Source of the DNA: an uncultured Muribaculaceae bacterium
GTDB taxonomy: Bacteria; Bacteroidota; Bacteroidia; Bacteroidales; Muribaculaceae
NCBI GenBank assembly: GCA_910584365.1
Contig: CAJUAF010000001.1
Coordinates: 1 to 64,000, forward strand
Direction: 5' to 3'
DNA length: 64,000 nucleotides
Below, piece after piece: positions 42,422 through 50,652 of the stretch (positions are counted from its first letter, which is position 1; each line of letters starts with the position of its first letter). Under the pieces are notes generated by a model. That model was not told the DNA's origin. It saw only the letters and a list, made by a program, of their open reading frames with translations, and searched no databases. A program made the translations under genes and the position numbers.

Positions 42422-44427
42422 AAAGACTTATCAGCGTTACAGTTTTGGGTATGATGACGTTGCTGGCGGCCATGGCGCAGGATTGCGACGTCGAAATCTG
42501 CAACATCGTTTCGGAAGAAACCACAGAATCCGTACAGGATGTTCCGGTAGTCAGACGCATCAACGGGGGCACGGTAATAATTCCGGAATTCGATGCCTCT
42601 TGTCCCGAAGAGATAAAAGGTCCGTTCAGCTATGCCTGCAAAATACTGGAAGATTATATGCAGCCGTGTATGCCTCTCAGGGTCAAAGTATCATGCGGCA
42701 GAGTCAACAATAGCGGAGAAGGACCCACTCTTTCCAAAGTCACTTATCTTTGCAAGGAGAATTTCGGCGCGTCCACCCGTTACCGGAATGTTCCGATGAG
42801 TACCATAAAGGGGGTTATCCTTGACGAACGGTGTTTCGGTGTCTCCCGCACTTATATGGCTCATGTCCCCTCTCTTGATTTTCTTATAGAGAAGCCTGAC
42901 ATTACGGTTGTCTACAATTCCGAGAGACTGGATGAATTTTCTTTCTCACTGGATGCAACTCCGGAAGGTAAATACGACTTTGTATCCGTTGCCTTGCGCG
43001 ACCTGGTGAGAGGGCTGGGATTCTCTACCAGTTTCAGGTATAATCCGCAGACAAAAGGGCTTGATTATCCCCGACAGGAACTCCTGCCGTTTGAGTGTGT
43101 GGTAAAGCAATACCTGGGCAATGAAGATGACCCGCAGGCGCGACTTGCAGCCGCCACACGGGGAGAGCTGGAACTCAAACAAGCCAATCAACAGAAAGGA
43201 CTAAGGATATACGCTCCGTCTGTATGGCAAAAAGGTTTGTCGCTGAACTATTTTATTCCTGATTCGACGATAGCAATAACCAACATCCTGTCATACAATT
43301 TCGGAAAAGGCACCGTAGCCAGAAGCCTGCACGACAATTACAGCGCCAGCATATTTTATTATCTCCTTGGATGGAGAGGGGACCGGATCACAATGTCAGG
43401 CGGCGTAAGCACGTCATACCGTGGAAGTACCGCTGTCAAAGTTCCGTATATGGGGAGCCTGTCCCTTGATACGGTCCCGATGACGATGTCAGGAAGATAC
43501 GTCCCGGCGCCCGAACGTGTACAGCCCGGTGACCCCAGCGACACAATTCCTCCGGTAGATATGACTCCGCTGTATGACTATGTGGCATCGTTCCATCCTT
43601 TCCAGGTTCCGGAGGGAGCAACTACCAGTCAGGAGGGCACATCGGTCTCGGTGCTGAAAAATGACGGGAAATGGGATCTTGTCTGTTTCTTGCCATTCTA
43701 CATCGAACCGCTTGTGCTGGATATGACAGAATGGACTTTCAATTGTCCTGATGAGGAATATGCCCGTACTGCCGACGGATATCTTAAAGCAAGAGTCACC
43801 GTATCAAAAAGAGATATATACGGAGGCTACAATTACGAATCCACTTTCATGGTGCTTGACTATCTTCCGCAAAGAATAAATCTCAGCTACTCCCGACCCG
43901 TTCAGGCTGCTGCGACAATCTCAGACGATGAAGAGGGAATTCAGCCTATGGCGGTTGAAAGGAAACCTGTACGCATATATTTCTCGAATCTTGAGGGAAT
44001 CGACAGAATAATCCTTGAGAGACTCAGGGAAGGCACCCGTCTTCCTTCAAAACTTGTAGTTAACGATTTCCGAAAAGGGTACACAGACCTTACGATAGAC
44101 CGGAACACTACTTTTACCGCCATAGGATATAATGCCAACGGCTCAACCAGGAGTCTACCGATAACAATAGCATACGATGATACTCCCGAAATATCCGAAG
44201 CCAGTTTCCTTATGTCCCCGACATCCATTTCAGTGCGATTCGGCGACGGAAAGGACGAGGAATTCGATTATACCGTAACTTCGCTGGAAGCCAATCCTGT
44301 CGAAAACACATTATCAGGCAGGGCCAGTGAACACATCGATATTTCAGGACTGGAGGATGGAATGTACGTGCTGACCGTATCGCCGGTAACCGGAAAGGGA
44401 TCTTCCTCTTTTAAATTCAAAAAATAA
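42418..44427 (+). CDS. Secreted paralogue of the preceding protein, degenerate zincin and T9SS-like end
   Basis: A 669-residue protein with a signal peptide (about residues 1-20, ending AMAQD). As in its neighbour, a segment YDFVSVALRDLVRGLGFSTS stands where a peptidase would have HExxHxxGF. The His residues are Arg here, and the Glu is Asp. A shared LLGW landmark closes the domain, while the later regions are beta-rich. The end (ISGLEDGMYVLTVSPVTG ... FKFKK) resembles a T9SS sorting domain. The ATGA overlap with the previous gene implies coupled translation and perhaps 1:1 partner proteins. I infer paralogy from matching landmarks; overall identity looks low. Confidence 0.7.
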   Translation: MKRLISVTVLGMMTLLAAMAQDCDVEICNIVSEETTESVQDVPVVRRINGGTVIIPEFDASCPEEIKGPFSYACKILEDYMQPCMPLRVKVSCGRVNNSGEGPTLSKVTYLCKENFGASTRYRNVPMSTIKGVILDERCFGVSRTYMAHVPSLDFLIEKPDITVVYNSERLDEFSFSLDATPEGKYDFVSVALRDLVRGLGFSTSFRYNPQTKGLDYPRQELLPFECVVKQYLGNEDDPQARLAAATRGELELKQANQQKGLRIYAPSVWQKGLSLNYFIPDSTIAITNILSYNFGKGTVARSLHDNYSASIFYYLLGWRGDRITMSGGVSTSYRGSTAVKVPYMGSLSLDTVPMTMSGRYVPAPERVQPGDPSDTIPPVDMTPLYDYVASFHPFQVPEGATTSQEGTSVSVLKNDGKWDLVCFLPFYIEPLVLDMTEWTFNCPDEEYARTADGYLKARVTVSKRDIYGGYNYESTFMVLDYLPQRINLSYSRPVQAAATISDDEEGIQPMAVERKPVRIYFSNLEGIDRIILERLREGTRLPSKLVVNDFRKGYTDLTIDRNTTFTAIGYNANGSTRSLPITIAYDDTPEISEASFLMSPTSISVRFGDGKDEEFDYTVTSLEANPVENTLSGRASEHIDISGLEDGMYVLTVSPVTGKGSSSFKFKK

Positions 44428-44520
44428 CAGAGTCGAGTCCTGCCCGGAACCTCCCTCCTGGGAAAATAAGGATATACGAAATGGAGGAAAGCAAACGTTA
44501 AACTTCGTTAAACTGTTATA

Positions 44521-44554
44521 AAAACCGCTCCTTAGGGCCTCAGGGAGCGGTTTT
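44521..44554 (+). terminator. Intrinsic terminator of the T9SS-cargo cluster
   Basis: AAAACCGCTCC (44521-44531) pairs with GGAGCGGTTTT (44544-44554), ending in TTTT. It is symmetrical enough to work in both directions. Confidence 0.87.
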
Positions 44555-44591
44555 GCCGTATGCGGGACGCGGAAATTCCGTCATTTTTTAG

Positions 44592-44819
44592 TAAATTTGC
44601 GCAATAGTGAGGCAGTGTGGCCTCACTGTTGCCAATCTTATCCCTCTCCTGTCGCCTTTTCCCCGCCACGGGGAAAATCTTCGGGCTGCCCCGCAGCGCT
44701 CCAGGCGCAGCGCAGGCCCCAGGATATTACCGGGCGCCGGCCGCTTCAGGCGGCGAAGACGCCTTTGGTCTGCCTCCATGTGCAGGCCCTTTAGCCCCGC
44801 TAATAAAAAAATAACATAA
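44592..44819 (+). promoter_or_regulatory. recJ promoter and structured 5' leader
   Basis: TAAATTTG at 44592-44599 is the -7 box. At the expected transcript start lies a stem of 13 positions with 12 pairs: GCAATAGTGAGGC (44601-44613) and GCCTCACTGTTGC (44620-44632). The next 190 nt are GC-rich with several short inverted repeats, such as CCCCGCCACGGGG and GCGCTCCAGGCGCAGCGC. Open frames exist in all three plus-strand frames but none looks coding. No known riboswitch class is recognised. Confidence 0.55.
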
Positions 44820-46547
44820 ATGACAGGTAAATGGAATTATTTACCCCTGACACAAAAAGAACAGCAGATCGAGACGGAGCTTGCAAAGCGTTACGCCTCG
44901 GTCCCCCCTGTGAGCCAGTTGCTGGTCGAGCGAGGGATAACTTCAGTGGAAGAAGCTGACCGCTTTTTCCATCCTCAGCTGAAGAACCTCCACGACCCGT
45001 TTCTGATGCCCGATATGGACAAGGCTGTCGAAAGGCTCAACCGGGCCTTGGGGTCAAAGGAGAAGATTATGGTCTACGGCGACTATGATGTCGACGGCAC
45101 TACCGCCGTCGCCCTGGTCTACCGTTATCTCCAGAATTTTTACTCCAACATCGATTACTTTATTCCGACCCGCTACGAAGAGGGGTACGGAATATCGTCC
45201 GAAACAATCGACGAATTCGCCGAGCGGGGCGTAAAACTCGTCATTATCCTCGACTGCGGTATCAAGGCGAACCGCGAGATCGCCCATGCGCGGGAACATG
45301 GGATCGACTTCATAATCTGCGACCATCACGTTCCCGACGAGGAACTGCCCGAGGCCGTGGCGATTCTCAACCCGAAGATGCCGGGGACCACATATCCGTG
45401 TCCCCATCTGTCGGGCTGCGGCGTGGGCTATAAGCTGATGCAGGCGTTCGCCATCAGCAACGGAATCCCCCAGAGCGACCTGGAGGGGATGCTTGACCTC
45501 GTGGCCGTCTCCATCGCCGCCGACATCGTCCCGATGGTCGACGAAAACCGCATCATGGCCTTTCACGGCCTGAAGCGGCTCAACTCCAATCCCAACATGG
45601 GGCTGCGGGCAATCATCCGCATCTGCGGTCTGTCGGGAAAGGAAATCACCATCTCGGACGTAATCTTCAAAATCGGACCGCGCATCAACGCCTCGGGGCG
45701 GATGCAGAGCGGCCGCGAGGCCGTGGACCTGCTGGTGAGCCGCGACTTCACCGACGCATACCAGCGCGCCAAAGCCATCGACCAGTACAACAAGGACCGC
45801 AAGGAACTCGACAAGCGCATCACCGAGGAAGCCAACGCCATTCTCTCGCAGCGCATCGAGGCCGGCAGCGAGAAGAAATCCATAGTGATTTTCAACAAGG
45901 ACTGGCACAAAGGAATCATCGGTATCGTGGCCTCCCGCCTGACGGAGCTTTACTACAAGCCCTCGGTCGTCCTCACTCTGGCCAACGGACTTGCCACGGG
46001 GTCGTCGCGTTCCGTCCAGGGATTCGACATATACAGCGCCGTCGATTCCACGCGCGACCTGCTGGAGAACTTCGGCGGCCACACCTACGCCGTCGGCCTG
46101 TCGCTCAAGGAAGAGAACATTCCGGAATTCACCCGGCGGTTCGAGGAATACGTGGCCCGGCATATCCTCCCCTCGCAGCTCAGACCCACCTATGAAATCG
46201 ACGCCCTGCTGACCTTCTCGGAAATCACTCCGGAATTCATCGCCACGCTGCGCCGGTTCAATCCCTTCGGGCCCGGGAACAACAAGCCGGTCTTCTGCTC
46301 GCGCAACGTGATGGATTTCGGCACCTCGAAGCTCGTAGGCAAGCATCTGGAGCATATCAAGCTCGAACTTGTCGACGACACTTCCGGCAAGGTATTCAAC
46401 GGGATAGCCTTCAGCAAGGCCCATCTCTTCGACGCAATCCATGCCGGACGCCGTTTCAACATCTGCTACACCATAGAGGACAACAAGCACCAGACCGCCC
46501 ACAACGCCATCCAGCTCCAGGTCAAGGAAATCCAGCTCCTCCCCTGA
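44820..46547 (+). CDS. recJ: Single-stranded-DNA-specific exonuclease RecJ
   Basis: A 575-residue DHH-family 5'-3' exonuclease used in recombination and mismatch repair. Motif I is VYGDYDVDGTTAVAL near residue 84. Motif III is FIICDHHVPDE (DHH) near residue 155. The DHHA1 motif GRMQSGREAVDLL is near residue 295, and the oligonucleotide-binding C-terminal domain contains RFNPFGPGNNKPVF near residue 480. It is full length. The ATG at 44820 follows an A-rich stretch. A bidirectional terminator separates it from the convergent trpB. Confidence 0.96.
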   Translation: MTGKWNYLPLTQKEQQIETELAKRYASVPPVSQLLVERGITSVEEADRFFHPQLKNLHDPFLMPDMDKAVERLNRALGSKEKIMVYGDYDVDGTTAVALVYRYLQNFYSNIDYFIPTRYEEGYGISSETIDEFAERGVKLVIILDCGIKANREIAHAREHGIDFIICDHHVPDEELPEAVAILNPKMPGTTYPCPHLSGCGVGYKLMQAFAISNGIPQSDLEGMLDLVAVSIAADIVPMVDENRIMAFHGLKRLNSNPNMGLRAIIRICGLSGKEITISDVIFKIGPRINASGRMQSGREAVDLLVSRDFTDAYQRAKAIDQYNKDRKELDKRITEEANAILSQRIEAGSEKKSIVIFNKDWHKGIIGIVASRLTELYYKPSVVLTLANGLATGSSRSVQGFDIYSAVDSTRDLLENFGGHTYAVGLSLKEENIPEFTRRFEEYVARHILPSQLRPTYEIDALLTFSEITPEFIATLRRFNPFGPGNNKPVFCSRNVMDFGTSKLVGKHLEHIKLELVDDTSGKVFNGIAFSKAHLFDAIHAGRRFNICYTIEDNKHQTAHNAIQLQVKEIQLLP

Positions 46548-46567
46548 TTCCCCGCAGACAAAACAAA

Positions 46568-46625
46568 ACGGTCGCTTCCCGGAAGGCGCTGATTGCGCCG
46601 GCTAAGGGAAGCGACCGTCATTTTT
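46568..46625. terminator. Bidirectional terminator between recJ and trpB
   Basis: A perfect 13-bp stem ACGGTCGCTTCCC (46568-46580)/GGGAAGCGACCGT (46606-46618) encloses a second hairpin GGCGC/GCGCC. CATTTTTAT follows on the plus strand and TTTGTTTTG on the minus strand. Confidence 0.92.
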
Positions 46626-46662
46626 ATATGGAAGGTTTTCAGGATTCGGCGTTGCAGGAATC

Positions 46663-48054
46663 TTACAGGAGGGATTCGGGCTGGAGGGGATCGGTGGAGG
46701 CGATGTTGGAAGCGATCACCGAGTCGGGAAGGGAATAGTTCTGGAGGTCGCCGGCAAGAAATTTGTCGTAGGAAGACATATCGATAAGTCCGTGGCCCGA
46801 GAGGTTGAAGAGGATGACTTTCTCTTCGCCGGTCTCCTTGCAGGCAAGTGCCTCGCGGATTGTGGCCGCGATGGCATGACATGATTCGGGCGCGGGGATG
46901 ATACCCTCGGCGCGGGCGAAGAGGGTTCCGGCTTCGAAGGATTCCAGCTGGGGGATGTCGACGGCTTCCATCAGGCCGTCCTTGAGGAGCTGGGAGACGA
47001 TGACGCCGGCGCCGTGGTAACGCAGCCCTCCGGCGTGGATATTGGCCGGTGAGAAGTTATGTCCCAGTGTGTACATCGGCAGCAGAGGTGTATATCCGGC
47101 CTCATCGCCGAAATCATAGCGGAACTCGCCGCGGGTGAGCTTGGGACAACTCGAGGGCTCGGCGGCCACGAAGCGCGTATGGTCTTTACCCGGCTGGCCG
47201 GCGATTTTATGGCGCATGAACGGGAAAGAGATACCGCCGAAATTGCTGCCACCGCCGAAACAGGCGACAACCACGTCGGGATATTCCCCGGCCATCTCCA
47301 TCTGCTTCTCGGCCTCCAGACCGATAACCGTCTGATGGAGAGCCACATGGTTCAGCACCGAACCCAGACAGTATTTACAGTTGGGGGTGGTGCGGGCCAG
47401 CTCCACGGCTTCGGAAATAGCCGTCCCCAGAGACCCCTGATAATTTGGATGGGCAGTCAGAATATCTTTTCCGGCGCGGGTGGACATCGAGGGGGAGGGG
47501 GTCACCTGAGCCCCGAAGGTCTGCATGATGCTCCGGCGGTAGGGCTTCTGCTCATATGAGATTTTCACCTGATATACAGCCGATTCCAGGCCATACATAC
47601 TGGCGGCGTAGGCCAGCGATGCACCCCACTGGCCGGCTCCGGTCTCGGTGGTGACATTCGTCACTCCCTCCTGCTGACAGTAATAAGCCTGGGGGATGGC
47701 GGAATTCAGTTTATGGGACCCCATGGGGGAGACACTTTCGTTCTTGAAATAGATATGCGCCGGGGTGCCGAGCGCTTTTTCCAGTCCGTAGGCGCGTACA
47801 AGAGGTGTGGAGCGGTAATATTTATATTTGTCCCTTACCTCATCGGGGATTTTAATCCAGGCATCGGTCTGATTCAGTTCCTGACGGCAACATTCCTCGG
47901 CGAAGACCGGATAAAGTTCCTCGGCCGTAAGGGGCTTTTTTGTAGCCGGATTAAGGGGAGGCAAAGGCTTGTTGGGCATCTCGGCCTGAATATTATACCA
48001 ATAGCGGGGGATTTCTTCCTCGTCCAGCAGATAACGCTTACGCTGCTCTTTCAT
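46663..48054 (-). CDS. trpB: Tryptophan synthase beta chain, TrpB2 type
   Basis: A 463-residue PLP enzyme of the TrpB2 (TrpB-like) group. It joins indole and serine to tryptophan, often without a TrpA partner. The PLP lysine lies in SPMGSHKLNSA near residue 107. The phosphate-binding glycines are CFGGGSNFGG, with TTETGAGQWGASL the substrate loop. The length is longer than classical TrpB (about 400), as usual for TrpB2. No trpA or other trp gene is nearby. The ATG at 48054 (MKEQRKRYLLDEEE) is preferred; an ATG at 48081 would add nine residues. Confidence 0.92.
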   Translation of the reverse strand: MKEQRKRYLLDEEEIPRYWYNIQAEMPNKPLPPLNPATKKPLTAEELYPVFAEECCRQELNQTDAWIKIPDEVRDKYKYYRSTPLVRAYGLEKALGTPAHIYFKNESVSPMGSHKLNSAIPQAYYCQQEGVTNVTTETGAGQWGASLAYAASMYGLESAVYQVKISYEQKPYRRSIMQTFGAQVTPSPSMSTRAGKDILTAHPNYQGSLGTAISEAVELARTTPNCKYCLGSVLNHVALHQTVIGLEAEKQMEMAGEYPDVVVACFGGGSNFGGISFPFMRHKIAGQPGKDHTRFVAAEPSSCPKLTRGEFRYDFGDEAGYTPLLPMYTLGHNFSPANIHAGGLRYHGAGVIVSQLLKDGLMEAVDIPQLESFEAGTLFARAEGIIPAPESCHAIAATIREALACKETGEEKVILFNLSGHGLIDMSSYDKFLAGDLQNYSLPDSVIASNIASTDPLQPESLL

Positions 48055-48135
48055 GACATTTCGTTTCAAATAGTTTGACATTATGATGAATCTGCAACCG
48101 GCATTTCGCTACGGCCTGACAGAACATCACTGCCG

Positions 48136-48165
48136 CAAAGGTACAACAATTTTCAAATCATGCAA
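48136..48165 (-). promoter_or_regulatory. Promoter of trpB
   Basis: On the minus strand TTG (48165-48163) and TACCTTTG (48143-48136) are 19 nt apart, about 80 nt before the start codon. Confidence 0.72.
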
Positions 48166-48166
48166 G

Positions 48167-48203
48167 AAAAAACCGGAAAAATTTGCATATTTTCCGGTTT
48201 TAT
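48167..48203 (-). terminator. Terminator of the folB-HD unit
   Basis: AACCGGAAAA (48171-48180) pairs perfectly with TTTTCCGGTT (48190-48199). On the minus strand the stem is followed by TTTTTTC. It lies between the HD gene and the trpB promoter. Confidence 0.82.
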
Positions 48204-48243
48204 TCATTCTTATGTATATTTTATGCGAATTTTATGCATAAAA

Positions 48244-48876
48244 TCAGGCCTCGTCGAGGTCTGCGGCATCCCGTTCGAGAATCGAGGCCGCCAGGCCGTC
48301 GCCGGTCTGCACGATCGAAACAAGGGGATAGAGCTTGCGGGCCACGTCGTAGCTCTTGCAGTCCTCGAGACTGTGCTGATTGACGCCCCACGCCCCCATG
48401 TGCCAGCGGATAGCCAGCATCTCGGCGTCGCTGAGTTCCAGGCCGCTGCACAGCACCACCACCAGCGATTTCTCGCCGTGGCCCATGGGGAAATTCTTGT
48501 AGGTCAGCTTATAGCCCTCCGAATCCTCCCACTGCCCCAGGGCGTTTTTGCGCTTCTTGACCGCGCGGCGGTAGATGTCGGCCTTGCAGACATCGTGGAG
48601 CAGTGAGGCGATAATGATGCTGTCGCGCGTAACCTCCTTCTCCAGGGTAGGCTCCAGGGGCTTCATCGCCTCCCAGACGGCCAGCGAGGCTTTCGCCACG
48701 TTAAGGGAATGGAGCGTCAGGCCCCCTTCGACGTTCAGGTGATGGTTGGCCGAGGCCGGAGCCTCGAAAAAGCCGAGGCGCTCGATTTCCTCGATTACAT
48801 ACTCTACGCCCTCGCGCTTGGTGGAGCGTAGCATCTCTATGAATTCCGCCTTGACGGCGTCCTTGTCTATCTTCAT
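48244..48876 (-). CDS. HD domain-containing phosphohydrolase
   Basis: A 210-residue HD-domain protein. Metal ligands are visible in EGGLTLHSLNVAKASL near residue 52, ASLLHDVCKADIY (the HD pair) near residue 91 and MGHGEKSLVVV near residue 130. A later RWHMGAW resembles the distal His region. The size matches a small cytoplasmic phosphohydrolase of unknown substrate. It lies 13 bp after folB on the same strand, so the two are probably co-transcribed. A part in folate or pterin metabolism is possible but unproven. Confidence 0.85.
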   Translation of the reverse strand: MKIDKDAVKAEFIEMLRSTKREGVEYVIEEIERLGFFEAPASANHHLNVEGGLTLHSLNVAKASLAVWEAMKPLEPTLEKEVTRDSIIIASLLHDVCKADIYRRAVKKRKNALGQWEDSEGYKLTYKNFPMGHGEKSLVVVLCSGLELSDAEMLAIRWHMGAWGVNQHSLEDCKSYDVARKLYPLVSIVQTGDGLAASILERDAADLDEA

Positions 48877-48889
48877 ATTTTTCTGTGAT

Positions 48890-49246
48890 TTACCAGTTGA
48901 GAGTTACTGAGACCGATGCCATCTGGCCCGGCATGGGGGGCTTGAGTTTGGCTATTCTGACCGTGCCGCCGAGAACCGCCGGGAACTCCCGGCAGATAGC
49001 GTCGCGGAGACGCAGAGCCACATTCTCCAGAAGCGCCGACGGGCTGTCCATAACGCGCATGACCGTCTCCGCAACCCGGGAATAATCAAGCGCATAAGCC
49101 ACATCGTCATTCCAGGCGGCGAGTTCCATGTCGTAACGCAGCCCCACCGTCACCTCAAAGACATTGCCCACGCGACGCTCCTGGTCGCCGACTCCGTGGC
49201 GGGCGCCGAGGCGCAGCCTGTCAATTTCAACATATCCTTCAAGCAT
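48890..49246 (-). CDS. folB: Dihydroneopterin aldolase
   Basis: A 118-residue protein of the FolB family, which splits 7,8-dihydroneopterin to 6-hydroxymethyl-dihydropterin and glycolaldehyde in folate synthesis. The N-terminus GYVEIDRLRLGARHGVGDQERRVGN is the family start with the conserved ARHGV...E part. ALDYSRVAETV contains the substrate-binding Tyr region, and ALLENVALRLRDAI the catalytic-site Glu helix. It is of normal length. A minus-strand promoter lies just upstream. Confidence 0.92.
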   Translation of the reverse strand: MLEGYVEIDRLRLGARHGVGDQERRVGNVFEVTVGLRYDMELAAWNDDVAYALDYSRVAETVMRVMDSPSALLENVALRLRDAICREFPAVLGGTVRIAKLKPPMPGQMASVSVTLNW

Positions 49247-49293
49247 CTGTCAACTTATCCGGGGGGTTCGCAACAAAAGCCCGGATGTTACTA

Positions 49294-49353
49294 CAAAGTT
49301 AGGCATTTCCCCGGAATTTATACGGTCTGTTAGCGCGAAATTTCGTAACTTTG
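49294..49353. promoter_or_regulatory. Divergent promoters for folB (-) and the GT2 gene (+)
   Basis: The minus strand has TAACTTTG at 49301-49294 for folB. The plus strand has TAACTTTG at 49346-49353 for the glycosyltransferase gene. Both are exact -7 boxes, 45 bp apart and back to back. Confidence 0.72.
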
Positions 49354-49436
49354 TTGCTAAGTTTAAGCAAGCGCGGCCGCCAGCGGCTCTTTGAAAGTAC
49401 CTCCGGCCGCATCCCTTCACAAGATTGCACATCAAG

Positions 49437-50603
49437 ATGTATTTCTCGTTTTACAACATATTACCGATTGTATGGGTATGCATGGGAGTGGCCGCAGCCG
49501 CGATGGCGTGGCTGCTGACCGTCTACCGTATGCGCACCCGGATACGCGAGACCGAACCACCGGAGGAAATCCCCCCGGTAGCGCTCCCGGCCGTGTCGGT
49601 AATCATCTACGCCAACGACAACGCCGCCGACCTGCGCCGGATGCTTCCCGTGGTCCTCGGACAGGAATATCCTGAGGGAAAGATGGAAGTAATCGTGGTC
49701 AACGACGGCTCTGTCGACGATGTCACCGACGTGGTCAACTACCTCGGACTGCAACACAAGAATCTTTATATCACCTTCGTACCCCCCGAAGCCCATAATC
49801 TCAGCCGCAAGAAGCTGGCAATATCCCTGGGGATCAAGGCGGCCCGCAACGAAGTGATTGTCCTGACCACCGCCGAGGCCGTTCCGGCGTCGCGCCGCTG
49901 GCTCCGCGACATGGCCTTCCCCTTCTCTGCCGAAGGGGGCGCGAAAGATGTCGTCCTGGGACGCGCCGCCGTCACCGGCCTTCGCCGCCCGATGCTCCGC
50001 TTCGACCAGGCATTCCAGAACGCCCTGTGGCTCTCGGCCGCGCTCCACGGCCATCCCTACCGCGGCACAGGATTCAACCTGGCCTACCGCCGACAGCTGT
50101 TTTTCAGCGCGAAAGGATTCTCGCGCTCGCTCAACCTTCATTACGGCGACGACGACCTGTTCGTCAACCAGATTTCCACCCCGGACAATACCGCGGCGGT
50201 GCTGACGCCCGGTTCGCTTGTCAAAGTGAGGTTCCAGCGTCCGCGCCACGCCTACCGCGACCTGCGGCTCCAGCATTGCTTCACCGCACGTTTCCTTCCG
50301 AAAGGTCCGCGGCGCCTGATGGGGGTAAGTACCCTGGCGATATGGCTCTGGGTAGCCGCCGTGACCGTGGGATGTGTCTTCTCGCTCCCCAACTGGTTCC
50401 CCGCCTGCGTCTTCGCCGCCACGGTTCCGGCCCTCTGGATTCCACTGACCGTCAACTGGCTCCGCACGGGTCACGCCCTGGGGCTGCGCCTTTCCCCCGT
50501 CCTGCTGTGGTTGGAAATGCTCTGGCGATGGCTCCCCGACTATCGCCGGCGCCTGCGCTGCACCTCCTCCCGGCGCCGCAACTACACCTGGCTCCAGAAA
50601 TAA
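49437..50603 (+). CDS. Membrane-bound family 2 glycosyltransferase
   Basis: A 388-residue protein. An N-terminal membrane helix (FSFYNILPIVWVCMGVAAAA) is followed by a GT-A domain with VSVIIYANDNAADL, VIVVNDGSVDDV (nucleotide-binding acidic motif) and YRGTGFNLAYRR. YGDDDLFVNQI, an ED-like motif, is followed by a basic segment of the QxxRW type (VRFQRPRHAYRDL). Two or more helices close the protein. It would add sugars to an envelope polymer; donor and acceptor are unknown. The start is ATG 49437; a TTG 12 nt upstream is less likely. A 49-bp gap separates it from the amidase gene. Confidence 0.85.
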   Translation: MYFSFYNILPIVWVCMGVAAAAMAWLLTVYRMRTRIRETEPPEEIPPVALPAVSVIIYANDNAADLRRMLPVVLGQEYPEGKMEVIVVNDGSVDDVTDVVNYLGLQHKNLYITFVPPEAHNLSRKKLAISLGIKAARNEVIVLTTAEAVPASRRWLRDMAFPFSAEGGAKDVVLGRAAVTGLRRPMLRFDQAFQNALWLSAALHGHPYRGTGFNLAYRRQLFFSAKGFSRSLNLHYGDDDLFVNQISTPDNTAAVLTPGSLVKVRFQRPRHAYRDLRLQHCFTARFLPKGPRRLMGVSTLAIWLWVAAVTVGCVFSLPNWFPACVFAATVPALWIPLTVNWLRTGHALGLRLSPVLLWLEMLWRWLPDYRRRLRCTSSRRRNYTWLQK

Positions 50604-50652
50604 TCCCTGAATCCATTCCGGTTCACTTCCGGGGTACAAACTGACTCAACCA

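Noticed and set aside
44597..44819. Several 60-70 codon frames before recJ
   Set aside because: Three plus-strand frames and one minus-strand frame are open over the same stretch with no family similarity. This reflects a GC-rich leader with inverted repeats.
45054..46502. Long minus-strand frame opposite recJ
   Set aside because: recJ motifs including CDHHVP are on the plus strand; the antisense product has no recognisable feature.
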